A stretch of 64,000 nt of DNA, taken from the NCBI RefSeq assembly GCF_000286835.2, contig NZ_AJYD02000038.1:609056-673055 (forward strand), read 5' to 3'. The notes beneath the pieces are model-generated. The model was not told the DNA's origin. It saw only the letters and a program-made list of their open reading frames with translations, and did not search any database. Positions 63,522 through 64,000 of this stretch are shown here, piece by piece. The number at the start of each line of letters is the position of its first letter. Position 1 is the stretch's first letter. Made by a program: the position numbers and the translations under genes. This DNA is from Enterovibrio norvegicus FF-33. Its GTDB lineage: Bacteria > Pseudomonadota > Gammaproteobacteria > Enterobacterales > Vibrionaceae.

Positions 63522-64000
63522 TTGAATTGGAAAAAGTTACTTATCGCTTCAGCCATCAGTGCGCTGTGTACACCTGCATGGTCAATGTCTGTCGAACAAG
63601 CCGTAGCGACGACCATTGCCACCGATCCGGAATTGAAAAGTGCCTTTAATGACTTTATGAGTAATCGTGAAGACATTGACTCCGCTCAAGGAGAATACTT
63701 ACCCGATATCAATGTCAATGCGGGTTATGGTTTCGAACACATCGACAACAGCTCCACCCAAGCATCGGGAGAGAAAGACTTCAACCGTAAAGATGCAAAT
63801 ATCAGCCTGACGCAGCTCATTTGGGATAGTAAAACGCTCAATAATATAGAGCGCACAGAGTTTGAAGCTGAAGCGCAGCGCTATCAACTTCTCTCCGATG
63901 CCCAAGATAAGTCATTGAGAGTCACCGAAGCCTATGTCGCCGTATTGCTTGCTAAACAACTATTGTCGCTGTCTAAAGCTAACGTCGTAGTGCATGAGAA
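63522..64000 (+). CDS. TolC-family outer-membrane channel, 5' part only
   Basis: An open frame runs off the window edge after about 159 codons. It starts with TTG (LNWKKLLIASAISALC) about eight bases after AGGGG, has a signal peptide ending near TPAWS, and continues SVEQAVATTIATDPELKSA and ADINVNAGYGFE-like TolC sequence (here PDINVNAGYGFE). The outer-membrane tunnel of the type I system; 55 bases after the HlyD gene. Residues beyond the edge are unknown. Confidence 0.85.
   Translation, partial: MNWKKLLIASAISALCTPAWSMSVEQAVATTIATDPELKSAFNDFMSNREDIDSAQGEYLPDINVNAGYGFEHIDNSSTQASGEKDFNRKDANISLTQLIWDSKTLNNIERTEFEAEAQRYQLLSDAQDKSLRVTEAYVAVLLAKQLLSLSKANVVVHE

Noticed and set aside
1-64000. tRNA, rRNA, transposase or phage genes
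   Set aside because: None could be recognised by eye on either strand.

Overview
The window looks like part of a Vibrionaceae genome, probably the second chromosome. The zwf-pgl-gnd operon, the putA / PutA C-terminal fragment / putP operon and the vqmR-vqmA-pdxH block are all, as I recall, chromosome II genes in Vibrio cholerae. This rests on protein resemblance and remembered gene order, not on a search. Coding density is high and I saw no tRNA, rRNA, insertion sequence, prophage or CRISPR array.

Layout. 1-0.9 kb: a truncated integron attC site behind a small membrane-protein gene, with no integrase where one would be expected. 0.9-6 kb: oxidative pentose phosphate operon (zwf-pgl-gnd) and a nitronate monooxygenase-like gene flanked by two copies of a palindromic repeat. 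6.2-7.8 kb: a protein made almost only of RTX calcium-binding repeats. 8.2-12.2 kb: a large hybrid sensor kinase. 12.5-20.6 kb: lipoprotein, DUF445, outer-membrane barrel, ornithine-lipid synthase-like acyltransferase, YHS protein, and a DedA / ATP-grasp / DinB-like / NRDE gene run. 20.8-29.4 kb: MazG-like pyrophosphohydrolase, a MASE1-PAS-GGDEF-EAL protein with degenerate active sites, lhgO, an M50-like membrane protease and mltC. 29.4-34.8 kb: an OmpR-type two-component system with a small membrane protein and a PepSY protein, then a phytase/esterase-like periplasmic protein. 35-42.9 kb: small housekeeping and conserved genes (VOC, alaE, creA, DUF1415, FAH family, yiaW-yiaV-like, yieH-like).

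42.9-64 kb is the most interesting part. It holds a 1541-residue type I secreted adhesin with a LapA-like N-terminal retention module and a PAAG di-alanine site of the kind cut by LapG. It is followed by a proline utilisation operon in which the C-terminal ALDH-superfamily domain of long PutA proteins is a separate overlapping gene. Next come an AraC regulator, a coiled-coil/PEGA/sulfatase-modifying-factor-like periplasmic protein lacking the catalytic cysteines, the VqmR small RNA locus and its activator gene vqmA, and pdxH. A DctB-like kinase follows with a DctD-like regulator whose GAFTGA loop and Walker B glutamate are both lost. The window closes with the HlyD and TolC parts of a type I secretion system; TolC is cut by the window edge.

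Possible theme: a secreted, surface-retained adhesin, a type I export system, a c-di-GMP-type signalling protein and the VqmA-VqmR quorum-sensing switch lie within one region. This suggests control of attachment and biofilm. The links between these parts are inferred from proximity and family knowledge only.
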